From assembly GCF_003002875.1 (NCBI RefSeq), contig NZ_PVTH01000001.1:62001-126000 (forward strand): DNA of 64,000 bases, in the 5' to 3' direction. The notes beneath the pieces were generated by a model. That model saw only the letters and a list, made by a program, of their open reading frames with translations, searched no databases and was not told the origin of the DNA. Both the position numbers and the translations under genes were made by a program. Of the stretch, positions 53,481 to 62,588 are shown one piece after another. Every line of letters starts with the position of its first letter. The stretch's first letter is position 1. The DNA is from Arcticibacter pallidicorallinus. GTDB lineage: Bacteria; Bacteroidota; Bacteroidia; Sphingobacteriales; Sphingobacteriaceae.

Positions 53481-54836
53481 ATGCGTATCAAGAAAATCGG
53501 ACTGCAGCTGGCTGTAGTTTTTTCAGCCTTCACGGCACAGGCACAAAACCCAATCATTCAGACCATCTATACTGCCGACCCGGCTCCAATGGTGCACAAC
53601 GATACTGTTTATCTCTACACCAGCCATGATGAAGACAATTCGACCTGGTTCACCATGAACGACTGGAGATGTTATTCATCGACGGATATGGTAAACTGGA
53701 CCGATCGGGGATCACCGCTCTCATTGAAAACTTTTAGCTGGGCAAACAAAGATGCCTGGGCCGCACAGTGTATTCCGCGAAATGGCAAATTTTATTTCTA
53801 TGTGCCGGTTAATCATCGCACCATGGGGATGTCGATAGGTGTTGCAGTTTCCGACAGTCCTACTGGTCCGTTTACCGATCCTCTTGATAAACCACTTGTT
53901 CATAGTGGTCATGGAGACATTGATCCATCTGTTTTTATTGATGACGACGGACAAGCATATCTGTATTGGGGTAATCCTTATCTCAAATACGTAAAATTGA
54001 ATGAGGATATGATATCTTATTCGGGAGATGTCGTAGAGGTGCCTCTCAACAAAGAAGGCTTTCATGTGCGTTATAAAGATACGGAGAAGAGACCTTCAGC
54101 TTATGAGGAAGCTCCATGGTTTTACAAACGTAATAACCTTTATTACATGCTGTATGCGGCAGGGGGAGTGCCCGAACACCTGGCATACTCAACCAGCAGC
54201 AGCCCTACCGGTCCATGGCAATACCGCGACACCATCATGCCGGTAATCACTAAAGGCGGGGCTTTTACGAATCATCCGGCTGTGATCGATTATAAAGGGA
54301 AATCTTATCTGTTCTATCATAACGGTGCGCTTCCCGGAGGGGGAGGTTTCAACCGTTCGGTGTGCGTTGAAGAGTTTGAATACAATGCGGACGGAACTAT
54401 CCCGAGAATCGCCAGTACGGTAGAGGGGGTTCGGCCGGTTGGCAAACTCAACCCTTATCAGCGGCAGGAGGCAGAGACAATTGCCTGGGAAGTTGGAGTT
54501 GAAACGGGGAGTAGTGCTGAAGCGGGGGGACTATATGTAACGGATATAAACAATGGCGATTATATCAAGGTAAGGAACGTTGATTTCAGGAAAGGAGCTA
54601 AGGGCTTTGAGGCAGATGTGGCATCGATGGGCAATGGTACAATAGAAGTGCGTCTCGGCGCAACGGATGGAGCACTGTTGGGCGTTTGCGAAGTATCCAA
54701 CACCGGGGGAATGCAGGCATGGAAAACTGTCTCAGCAAAGATGAAAAAGGTCAAGGGAGTCCATGACGTCTATTTTGTATTTAAAGGTATAGAAGGTGCT
54801 GATCTGTTCAATTTTAATTGGTGGAAATTTAATTAG
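53481..54836 (+). CDS. GH43 arabinofuranosidase/xylosidase with C-terminal CBM6
   Basis: This 451-residue enzyme starts at ATG 53481, which gives a short signal (IGLQLAVVFSAFTAQAQ). The propeller (25-330) has the GH43 triad: Asp33 in YTADPAPMV (base), Asp148 in GDIDPSVFIDDDG (pKa modulator) and Glu210 in YEEAPWFYKR (acid). A CBM6-like domain follows (340-451, RQEAETIAWEVGVETG, ending FNFNWWKFN). It should remove alpha-L-arabinofuranose or beta-xylose side groups. It is a paralogue of the GH43 at 61593 and starts a six-gene run with very short gaps. Confidence 0.92.
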   Translation: MRIKKIGLQLAVVFSAFTAQAQNPIIQTIYTADPAPMVHNDTVYLYTSHDEDNSTWFTMNDWRCYSSTDMVNWTDRGSPLSLKTFSWANKDAWAAQCIPRNGKFYFYVPVNHRTMGMSIGVAVSDSPTGPFTDPLDKPLVHSGHGDIDPSVFIDDDGQAYLYWGNPYLKYVKLNEDMISYSGDVVEVPLNKEGFHVRYKDTEKRPSAYEEAPWFYKRNNLYYMLYAAGGVPEHLAYSTSSSPTGPWQYRDTIMPVITKGGAFTNHPAVIDYKGKSYLFYHNGALPGGGGFNRSVCVEEFEYNADGTIPRIASTVEGVRPVGKLNPYQRQEAETIAWEVGVETGSSAEAGGLYVTDINNGDYIKVRNVDFRKGAKGFEADVASMGNGTIEVRLGATDGALLGVCEVSNTGGMQAWKTVSAKMKKVKGVHDVYFVFKGIEGADLFNFNWWKFN

Positions 54837-54844
54837 AGAGTAAA

Positions 54845-56893
54845 ATGCAGATTCAAAATAAGTCCTTATTCGGGTCGGTACGGTTGTTCATACTGATGGC
54901 TTTGATCGTAATGAGTGGCCATTCGTATGCTCAGAATACGCAAACTGTTTGGCTCGATGAGCTTGATCTTAGTGCCGCTACGCAGGGGTATGGAGTTCCG
55001 AAGAAGAATACGACAGTAGACGGGAACAAGATGACCATAGCCGGCAAAACTTTTGAGCGGGGCTTTGGCACACATGCCGAAAGTTCATTGATTGTTGTGC
55101 TTAAGGGAGATGCTACATCTTTTTCTGCGCAGGTTGGCGTGGATGATGAGATGAAGGATCATGAACCGGCTGTTGAATTTGTAGTTAAAGGGGATGGTCA
55201 ACAGCTTTGGTCAAGCGGCGTGATGCGTCTGGGTGATGCCGCCAGAGCCTGTTCGATTTCGGTCGCCGGTATTCAAAAAATAGAGCTGGTGGTTACGGAT
55301 GGAGGAAACGGCAATTACTACGACCATGCGAATTGGGCAGATGCAAAATTCGAGACCAAGGGTACGCAGAGCATCGCAACTTTTAACCCTATCCCCAGTG
55401 AGCCTTATATATTAACTCCGCCTGCACCTGCAACGCCAAGGATTAATGGTACGGGAGTATTCGGTGTACGTCCGGGTTCTCCGTTTCTGTTCCGGATTCC
55501 TGCAACGGGAGATCGGCCGATGACTTTTTCTGCGACTGGCTTACCAAAAGGGCTGCAGTTGGACGCTAAAACCGGTGTAATCACGGGCAAGCTTTCAAAA
55601 GCGGGGACTTTTATCGTTGGATTGAAGGCTCGAAATGCCAAGGGCATCGGAGAAAAAAAACTGCGAATAGTTTGTGGGGATCAGATTGCTTTGACACCGC
55701 CGATGGGCTGGAATAGCTGGAATTGCTTCGCCGGGGAGGTGTCGGCTGATAAGATAAAGCGTGCCGCTCAGGCAATGGTGAATAGTGGCCTTGTGAATCA
55801 TGGCTGGACTTATATCAATATTGACGATTTCTGGCAAAATAACAGGGCCTCTAGGGATCCGGCTTTGCAAGGAAAGTTACGTGATGAAAATGGTTATATA
55901 CTGCCAAACGCCAGGTTCGGCGATATGAAAGTATTGGCAGATGATGTGCATAATCTGGGTCTGAAAATTGGTATCTACTCCAGTCCGGGTCCCTGGACTT
56001 GTGGTGGATGTGCAGGCAGCTACGGATTTGAGAAACAGGATGCGGAAAGTTATGCAAAGTGGGGTTTCGACTATCTGAAGTATGATTGGTGCAGTTATGG
56101 TGGTGTGATAGATGGTATGCCCGGCAATGATCCTTATAAAGTGGGTTCTTTATCTTACCAGGGAGGGGATAAACTGGAAACGGCAATGAAGCCATTTCAG
56201 GTTATGGGTGATCTTCTCCGTGCGCAGCCAAGGGATATTGTATATAGTTTGTGTCAGTATGGGATGTCTGATGTTTGGAAATGGGGTAACTCGGTTGGCG
56301 GACAGACCTGGCGTACAACGAATGACATTACTGATACCTGGACAAGTGTGAAGAATATCGCGCTGGCCCAGGACCAGTCGGCCGCATGGTCTAAACCCGG
56401 AAGCTGGAATGACCCTGACATGCTGGTAGTGGGTACAGTGGGCTGGGGGGACCCGCACCCCAGCAAGCTCAAACCAGACGAGCAGTACCTTCATTTCAGT
56501 CTATGGAGCTTGTTTTCGGCGCCACTGCTGATTGGCTGTGACATGGAAAAGCTCGATGCGTTCACCTTGAATTTATTGACTAATGATGAAGTGATTTCGA
56601 TTAACCAGGATCCTCTTGGCAAGCAGGCGACATGTGTCCAGACGATTGGCGATCTGCGTATTTATGTCAAGGAGCTTGAGGACGGCAGTCGTGCGGTAGG
56701 TTTCTGCAATTTTGGTCTCGAAAAGGTTAATCTTTCTTATAAAGATTTTCAACAGCTGGGAATCACGGGCAAACAAAAGGTTCGTGATCTTTGGAGACAA
56801 AAGGATGTTGCTACCCTCAATACTGATAATGATTCACTTTCGGTTGATGTTCCGGTTCACGGAGTAATGCTTTATAAACTAACCTCGTTATAG
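54845..56893 (+). CDS. NPCBM-Ig-GH27 alpha-galactosidase
   Basis: This 682-residue enzyme has a signal peptide (LFILMALIVMSGHSYAQ), an NPCBM/NEW2 sugar-binding domain (about 30-175, ERGFGTHAESSLIVVLKGDA), an Ig-like domain (about 195-280, FSATGLPKGLQLDAKTGVI), and a GH27 barrel from about 285 (IALTPPMGWNSWNCFAGEVS). The nucleophile is Asp414 in LKYDWCSYG and the acid/base is probably Asp494 in WRTTNDITDTW. The C-terminal beta domain is normal. GH27 also includes beta-L-arabinopyranosidases, so either sugar is possible. It lies 8 bp after GH43 and 2 bp before GH97. Confidence 0.92.
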   Translation: MQIQNKSLFGSVRLFILMALIVMSGHSYAQNTQTVWLDELDLSAATQGYGVPKKNTTVDGNKMTIAGKTFERGFGTHAESSLIVVLKGDATSFSAQVGVDDEMKDHEPAVEFVVKGDGQQLWSSGVMRLGDAARACSISVAGIQKIELVVTDGGNGNYYDHANWADAKFETKGTQSIATFNPIPSEPYILTPPAPATPRINGTGVFGVRPGSPFLFRIPATGDRPMTFSATGLPKGLQLDAKTGVITGKLSKAGTFIVGLKARNAKGIGEKKLRIVCGDQIALTPPMGWNSWNCFAGEVSADKIKRAAQAMVNSGLVNHGWTYINIDDFWQNNRASRDPALQGKLRDENGYILPNARFGDMKVLADDVHNLGLKIGIYSSPGPWTCGGCAGSYGFEKQDAESYAKWGFDYLKYDWCSYGGVIDGMPGNDPYKVGSLSYQGGDKLETAMKPFQVMGDLLRAQPRDIVYSLCQYGMSDVWKWGNSVGGQTWRTTNDITDTWTSVKNIALAQDQSAAWSKPGSWNDPDMLVVGTVGWGDPHPSKLKPDEQYLHFSLWSLFSAPLLIGCDMEKLDAFTLNLLTNDEVISINQDPLGKQATCVQTIGDLRIYVKELEDGSRAVGFCNFGLEKVNLSYKDFQQLGITGKQKVRDLWRQKDVATLNTDNDSLSVDVPVHGVMLYKLTSL

Positions 56894-56895
56894 TA

Positions 56896-58932
56896 ATGAT
56901 AGTTAATAAACAAAGATATTTGCGTTCTAGCGCTTGGAATCAGTTTCGGCGAATTCGTTTGGAGCGGAAGAATGTTTGCTGGATTTCTTTGCCGGCGCTT
57001 CTTAGTGGTTTCCTTGTATTTTCGCTTTCTCTGGGCTTTCAGCATTCTTTTGCTCAAAAGCTAACCATTCAGTCGCCAAACAAGAAATTAACCGTCAGTC
57101 TGGATGCTGAAGGTCCGGAAGATCAGCTAACCTGGTTTTTGCGAGCATCTTTTCATGGCACAGGAAAAAGTACCGAAGTTATTCCTGAGATCGCACTTGG
57201 ATTAAAAAGAAGTGATCAGGACTTCTCAAAAGGGCTTCGATTTCTCAAAAAAAGTAATGAGCGGCTAATAACCGAGAAGTACAGTGCTCCTCATGGAAAA
57301 AGCTCCAGCCGCAGTAATGCTGCAAACGAGGTGACCATTGCATTTGAGAATGCTGTAAAAGGAAAGATGAATCTGATCATCCGGGCTTATAACGATGGTA
57401 TAACATTCAGGTATCAATTTCCTGGCAAGGGAGGTACGTATGTAGTGGAAGATGAGCTTACGTCCTACACGGTGCCGAAGGAAACGAGACGCTGGATGCA
57501 GAAGTGGAATCCTGCAAACGAAGGGATTTACACGGCGATGAGTGATAGTACGATACAGCTTCGTGAGTGGTGTTATCCGGCTCTTTTTCAGACCAAAGAT
57601 GCGTCGTGCTGGTACTTGCTGCATGAGGCAGATTTAGACCGGACTTATTGTGGAACGAAATTAAGTAATAAAGCGGAGGGGAATAAGTATAAGCTTACCT
57701 TTCCGGACCAGGGCGATGGGCGTGGGCAAGGCGCTTCCAAGCCAGTTATATCTTTGCCATGGAAGTCGCCCTGGAGAGTGATCATTATGGGCAGCCTGCA
57801 GGATATTGTAGCTTCTACACTTGTTGATGACGTTTCTCCTCCCTCTCTTGTCAAGAATACAGAATGGATCAAACCGGGCAACGTGTCATGGAACTATTGG
57901 TCGAGCAATCATGGAACAAAAGATTATAAGATCGTTACAGATTTCGCTGATCTGGCCGCAGAAATGACCTGGCCTTACACGTTGCTGGATTGGGAGTGGG
58001 ATGCCATGTCAAATGGCGGCAATGTAGAAGATGCGGCCAAATACATTTTGTCGAAGGGGGTAAAGCCATTGATCTGGTATAACTCAGGTGGGGATCATAC
58101 CTGGGTGCCGTCGACTCCCAAAGACAGAATGCTGACTCATGAAAATCGGGTAGCCGAGTTTACCAAGTTGAGGAAGATGGGTTTTGCAGGGGTGAAGATA
58201 GACTTCTTTGAAAGCGAAAAGCAGGATATGATCAAGTACTATCTGGATATTCTGGACGATGCCGCGAAGTTCGAGATGCTGGTCTATTTCCATGGCTGTC
58301 TTGTACCTCGTGGCTGGGCAAGAACCTATCCGCATCTGATGACCTATGAAGGAGTAAGGGGAGCGGAATGGTATAATAACGGTCCGGAACTTACTTATAC
58401 GGCTCCGGAACATAACACTATTCTGCCGTTTACACGTAACGTGGTTGGTGCAATGGATTATACGCCGGTCACTTTCACGAACTCTCAATTTCCGCATATC
58501 ACTTCCTACGGTCATGAACTGGCACTGAGCGTGTTGTTTGAATCGGCCTTACAACATATGGCAGACCGTCCGGAGGGTTATCGGCAGCTGCCGGACTTCG
58601 CCAAGTCTTTTCTTAAGACAGTTCCTGCTGCGTGGGACGAGACAAAGTTGCTGGGTGGGTTCCCGGGCAAGGATGTCATAATTGCCAGACGGAAAGGTGA
58701 TGTTTGGTACATCGGGGGAATTAACGGAGAAATAAAAGAGAAGAAGCAGACTGTTGCGCTTGACTTTCTCCAGGGCGGTACTAAGTACTCGCTTGGCCTG
58801 ATAGCCGATGGCAAGCATGATAAAGAATTTACTACGAGATCTGCAGAAGTTGACTCTTCTTCTTCTGTGGATGTCAGGCTACTTAGGCGTGGTGGTTTTG
58901 TCGCGACGCTGACACCCATTAATAACATTTAA
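56896..58932 (+). CDS. GH97 glycosidase, probable retaining alpha-galactosidase
   Basis: This 678-residue enzyme has an unusually long basic N-terminus before the signal (LLSGFLVFSLSLGFQHSFAQ, about residues 35-54). An N-terminal beta-sandwich (about 55-310) is followed by the barrel (KPGNVSWNYWSSNHG, YTLLDWEWDAMSNGG). Asp436 in FAGVKIDFF sits where retaining GH97 members (BtGH97b type) have their nucleophile; the inverting SusB type lacks it. FHGCLVPRGWARTYPHLMTY and EGVRGAEW hold conserved Glu residues. The predicted activity is on alpha-galactosides. A start later than 56896 is possible. Confidence 0.88.
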   Translation: MIVNKQRYLRSSAWNQFRRIRLERKNVCWISLPALLSGFLVFSLSLGFQHSFAQKLTIQSPNKKLTVSLDAEGPEDQLTWFLRASFHGTGKSTEVIPEIALGLKRSDQDFSKGLRFLKKSNERLITEKYSAPHGKSSSRSNAANEVTIAFENAVKGKMNLIIRAYNDGITFRYQFPGKGGTYVVEDELTSYTVPKETRRWMQKWNPANEGIYTAMSDSTIQLREWCYPALFQTKDASCWYLLHEADLDRTYCGTKLSNKAEGNKYKLTFPDQGDGRGQGASKPVISLPWKSPWRVIIMGSLQDIVASTLVDDVSPPSLVKNTEWIKPGNVSWNYWSSNHGTKDYKIVTDFADLAAEMTWPYTLLDWEWDAMSNGGNVEDAAKYILSKGVKPLIWYNSGGDHTWVPSTPKDRMLTHENRVAEFTKLRKMGFAGVKIDFFESEKQDMIKYYLDILDDAAKFEMLVYFHGCLVPRGWARTYPHLMTYEGVRGAEWYNNGPELTYTAPEHNTILPFTRNVVGAMDYTPVTFTNSQFPHITSYGHELALSVLFESALQHMADRPEGYRQLPDFAKSFLKTVPAAWDETKLLGGFPGKDVIIARRKGDVWYIGGINGEIKEKKQTVALDFLQGGTKYSLGLIADGKHDKEFTTRSAEVDSSSSVDVRLLRRGGFVATLTPINNI

Positions 58933-58942
58933 CGAGAATAAA

Positions 58943-61549
58943 ATGAAAGCTACCATTCTGACCATATTACTGTTCCCGTTAATTGCGTTTAGTCAAACCT
59001 ATGAAAAGTATGCCCTAAAAGATGACAGGCTGTCTATAGAGCTGTCGGAGGGTATTCTTCATTTAATACCGCTGTCTGAAAAAGTGATCAGAGTACAGCT
59101 GGAAAAAGGCGGGATGAGAGAAGAGCAGCAATTTGTGGTCATTAATAAGCCCATCAGTCCCAAGTTCAAGTACGCCGAAACGCCCTCCCAGCTGAGGCTA
59201 AGCACATCAGCTTTAACAGTTGTTTTCAACAAAGAAAGCGGGAGTTTGAATTTTCTGGACAAGCAGGGCAAAGTTTTCCTTAGCGAGAAGGCCGGTAGCA
59301 GAAGAATGGTGGCGGATACCGTCATGGGCGAGCCTTGTTTTGTCGCCGAACAGAGTTTTAACTCGCCTGAAGGGGAGAGTTTATTTGGGCTCGGTCAGTT
59401 TCAGGACGGGAATTTTGATCTTAAGAATGTCAGCAGGAAGCTTACGCAAGTGAACTCTCAAATAGCCATACCTTTTCTGTATTCTAGTAATAATTATGGA
59501 ATTCTGTGGCATCAGTATGGCTTAACGCATTTTAATCCAACAGATCATGTTGTTTCACTGGAGAAAGCGGCTAGCTCCTCGAATGATAAAGGTGATGCGG
59601 AGGTAACAACGACTATGGGAACGCAACGTATATCTCAGCAACAGGCAGTGTACAACGGCAAGTTTAAGGTGGACAGAGACGGAGATTACTCGATTATGTT
59701 GGACCTGGGGGATATGGACAACCGCCATTTGGTCGTCATCGATGGCGTGCCGCTCATTGATCAGAGTAATTTATGGCTTCCACCGTCAGCAGGCAAGCTG
59801 GTAACTTTGAAAGCCGGGGAGCACAAGGTCCAGATCGTTTGCAAGGCTACCAACATACCCAGGTTTTCATGGAAGCCTGCTGAAAACCTGACAACCTTCC
59901 GCTCTCCTCATGCAAAGTCATTGGATTACATCGTGTTCCAGGGAGAGAATGCTGATGAGGTTATTGCCAACTATCGTCATTTAACCGGTGAAGTTCCGAT
60001 GCTGCCATTGTGGGCCTATGGGTTCTGGCAGTGCAGGGAGCGTTATACATCCGGAACTCACCTGGTAGAGACAGTGAAGGAGTTCAGAAAGAGGCAGCTT
60101 CCGATGGACGTGATTGTGCAGGACTGGCAGTATTGGGGGAAATACGGTTGGGGGGTGCCTAAATTTGACGAGGCGAATTATCCCGAACCCGGCAAGTTTA
60201 TTAAAGAGCTGCACGACCTGAATGCGAAGTTTTCTATTTCGGTTTGGGAAAATATCGATAGGAAATCGGAGGTAGCGAAAGCCTATCTGGACAAAGACTT
60301 ATATATTCCCAATAGTCCGTGGATCGACATCTATAATCCGGAAACACAAAAGACTCACTGGAATGCTTTAAATACGAATTTGTTTACTTACGGAGTTGAT
60401 TCCTGGTGGATGGACGCTACAGAACCGGAGAATGATGCGCTGAGAGGGAAGAAAACATATTTCGGACCAGGCGAGTTCTATCGTCTGACCTATCCCTTGT
60501 TTGTTAGCAAGGCCGTTTACGAGGGACAGCGCGCAACAGATCCCGGTAAGCGTGTAACGATCCTCACCCGCTCGGCCTTTTTGGGGCAACAGCGTTTTGG
60601 AACAATCAACTGGTCTGGCGATATTGGCTGGAACTGGGATACCTTCAAAAGACAGATCGTGGCAGGGCTCAATTTCAATATGACCGGGATGCCGTACTGG
60701 ACGACAGATATAGGCGGTTTTTTCCGTCCGGGACAAGCGCAATACACGGATGAGAAATACCACGATATACTAGTGCGCTGGTTTCAATGGGGTGCTTTTA
60801 ACCCTATATTCAGAATACATGGTTACCAATCGGAAACGGAGCCATGGAAATACGGTGAAAAGGTAGAGAGCGCCATGAGGAAGATGTTGAATCTGCGCTA
60901 TCGCCTGATGCCGTACATATATTCTACGGGTTGGCAAGTCTCAAAAAATGGCTCAACAATGATGCGGCCATTAGTCATGGATTTTCATGCTGATCAAAAT
61001 GCTGTTCGGCAGGGCTATGAGTATATGTTTGGCAAGTCAATGCTGATCGCTCCGGTTACAGAGCCCGGTATAAAGCAGTGGGGAGTTTACCTCCCTAAGT
61101 CGACGATCTGGTATGATCTGTGGACAGGCGAAGCGTTCGATGGCGGAAAAACGGTACAAGCAGATGCTTCCAATGATAAAATACCTGTATTTGTTCGAGC
61201 TGGTGCTATTATCCCTGTGGGAAAAGTGATGCAGCATACTGCTCAGGCACCTGCGGATACGTTGGATGTTCTGATTTATCAGGGGGCTGATGGAAGCTTT
61301 GAATTGTATGAAGATGAAGGGGATAATTATAATTACGAAAAGGGGAAATATACGACTATCCCGTTCACCTGGAATAACGCAACTAAGAAACTGACTATTG
61401 GGTCACGCCAAGGTTCATACTCGGGTAACCTGCAAAACAGGGTATTTAAGGTGAAGATAGTGAAACCGGGATCAGGTATTGAGGCGACTGAAGGTGCAGC
61501 AGGTAAGCTGATTGCCTATCGCGGTAAGCAGGTATCTATCAAATTATAA
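58943..61549 (+). CDS. GH31 alpha-xylosidase/alpha-glucosidase with PA14-like insert
   Basis: This 868-residue enzyme has a short signal (ILTILLFPLIAFSQ). The N-terminal beta domain (to about residue 215) is interrupted before the barrel by a PA14-like insert (about 225-330, VYNGKFKVDRDGDYSIMLDL). The barrel has the nucleophile Asp491 in WWMDATEPE and the acid/base Asp560 in WSGDIGWNW. The text VIVQDWQYWGKYGWGVPKF and NMTGMPYWTTDIGGFF is like xyloglucan alpha-xylosidases. It should remove alpha-1,6-xylose from xyloglucan oligosaccharides. Confidence 0.9.
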   Translation: MKATILTILLFPLIAFSQTYEKYALKDDRLSIELSEGILHLIPLSEKVIRVQLEKGGMREEQQFVVINKPISPKFKYAETPSQLRLSTSALTVVFNKESGSLNFLDKQGKVFLSEKAGSRRMVADTVMGEPCFVAEQSFNSPEGESLFGLGQFQDGNFDLKNVSRKLTQVNSQIAIPFLYSSNNYGILWHQYGLTHFNPTDHVVSLEKAASSSNDKGDAEVTTTMGTQRISQQQAVYNGKFKVDRDGDYSIMLDLGDMDNRHLVVIDGVPLIDQSNLWLPPSAGKLVTLKAGEHKVQIVCKATNIPRFSWKPAENLTTFRSPHAKSLDYIVFQGENADEVIANYRHLTGEVPMLPLWAYGFWQCRERYTSGTHLVETVKEFRKRQLPMDVIVQDWQYWGKYGWGVPKFDEANYPEPGKFIKELHDLNAKFSISVWENIDRKSEVAKAYLDKDLYIPNSPWIDIYNPETQKTHWNALNTNLFTYGVDSWWMDATEPENDALRGKKTYFGPGEFYRLTYPLFVSKAVYEGQRATDPGKRVTILTRSAFLGQQRFGTINWSGDIGWNWDTFKRQIVAGLNFNMTGMPYWTTDIGGFFRPGQAQYTDEKYHDILVRWFQWGAFNPIFRIHGYQSETEPWKYGEKVESAMRKMLNLRYRLMPYIYSTGWQVSKNGSTMMRPLVMDFHADQNAVRQGYEYMFGKSMLIAPVTEPGIKQWGVYLPKSTIWYDLWTGEAFDGGKTVQADASNDKIPVFVRAGAIIPVGKVMQHTAQAPADTLDVLIYQGADGSFELYEDEGDNYNYEKGKYTTIPFTWNNATKKLTIGSRQGSYSGNLQNRVFKVKIVKPGSGIEATEGAAGKLIAYRGKQVSIKL

Positions 61550-61592
61550 GTTGAATAGAAACTATTATTGATAAACATAAACGACCGATTAT

Positions 61593-62549
61593 ATGAAAGT
61601 AACAATTCTCAGCGCCGCGTTGGCGCTTGGCGCAATCTTTAGTGCCAAAGCTCAAAATCCTATTATCAAACACATCTTTACAGCTGATCCTGCACCGATT
61701 GTATACAACGACACTTTGTTTCTGTACACCAGTCATGATACCGCATCTGTAAAGGATACGAATTACAAAATGCCCGACTGGCATGTGTTTTCAACAACCG
61801 ACATGGCTACCTGGAAGGATCATGGCGCTCTGTTATCTCCAAAAACTTTTTCCTGGGCAACCGGTGATGCGTATGCAGCGGAGTGTATCGAGCGGGATGG
61901 CAAATTCTACTGGTTTGTTTCCACTTTTCATAAAAAGGACGGTCGGAGTCAGGGTGGCGCAGCTATCGGGGTAGCGGTTTCGGACAGGCCTACCGGTCCT
62001 TTCAAAGATGCTATCGGACAAGCATTGATCATCAACGAAATGACAAAGGACCTGCCTCACGCCTGGGACGATATCGATCCAACCGTTTTGATCGACGACG
62101 ATGGTCAGGCGTATATGTACTGGGGTAACGGTAGCTTAAAATGGGTGAAGCTTAAAAAGAATATGATCGAAATGGATGGTCCTATTACCACGCTAATGCC
62201 AAAGAATTTCATCGAAGGTCCATGGGTGTATAAGCGTAAAGGAATGTATTATCTGGTGTATGCCAGTGCAGGTACAAAGCCTGAAATGATCGAATATTGT
62301 ACTGCAACAAGTCCTACAGGTCCATGGACCTACCGCGGAATTATTCAGGAAAATGTTCCGAACAGCTTTACAACACATCCGGGTATTATCGATTATAAGG
62401 GCAAGTCCTATTTCTTTTATCATAATGGGGTATTACCAACAGGGGGTAGCTACAGACGCTCCATTTGTGTAGACTATATGTATTACAATGAGGATGGTAC
62501 CATTCAAAAAATTGTTCAGACGACAAAAGGTGTAGATCCAATTAAGTAA
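61593..62549 (+). CDS. GH43 arabinofuranosidase/xylosidase (no CBM)
   Basis: This 318-residue enzyme has a signal (ILSAALALGAIFSAKAQ) and the GH43 propeller with Asp32 in FTADPAPIVYND, Asp in DDIDPTVLIDDDG and Glu in IEGPWVYKRKGMY. It is closely similar to the propeller of the GH43 at 53481 (shared NPII, TADPAP, LYTSHD, KTFSWA, GPWxYR patterns) but ends without a CBM6. It was probably made by gene duplication within the PUL. It lies 43 bp after GH31. Confidence 0.92.
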   Translation: MKVTILSAALALGAIFSAKAQNPIIKHIFTADPAPIVYNDTLFLYTSHDTASVKDTNYKMPDWHVFSTTDMATWKDHGALLSPKTFSWATGDAYAAECIERDGKFYWFVSTFHKKDGRSQGGAAIGVAVSDRPTGPFKDAIGQALIINEMTKDLPHAWDDIDPTVLIDDDGQAYMYWGNGSLKWVKLKKNMIEMDGPITTLMPKNFIEGPWVYKRKGMYYLVYASAGTKPEMIEYCTATSPTGPWTYRGIIQENVPNSFTTHPGIIDYKGKSYFFYHNGVLPTGGSYRRSICVDYMYYNEDGTIQKIVQTTKGVDPIK

Positions 62550-62588
62550 GAAAAAATTCTTTTGTGATTGACCATAAGAAGAATCAGC

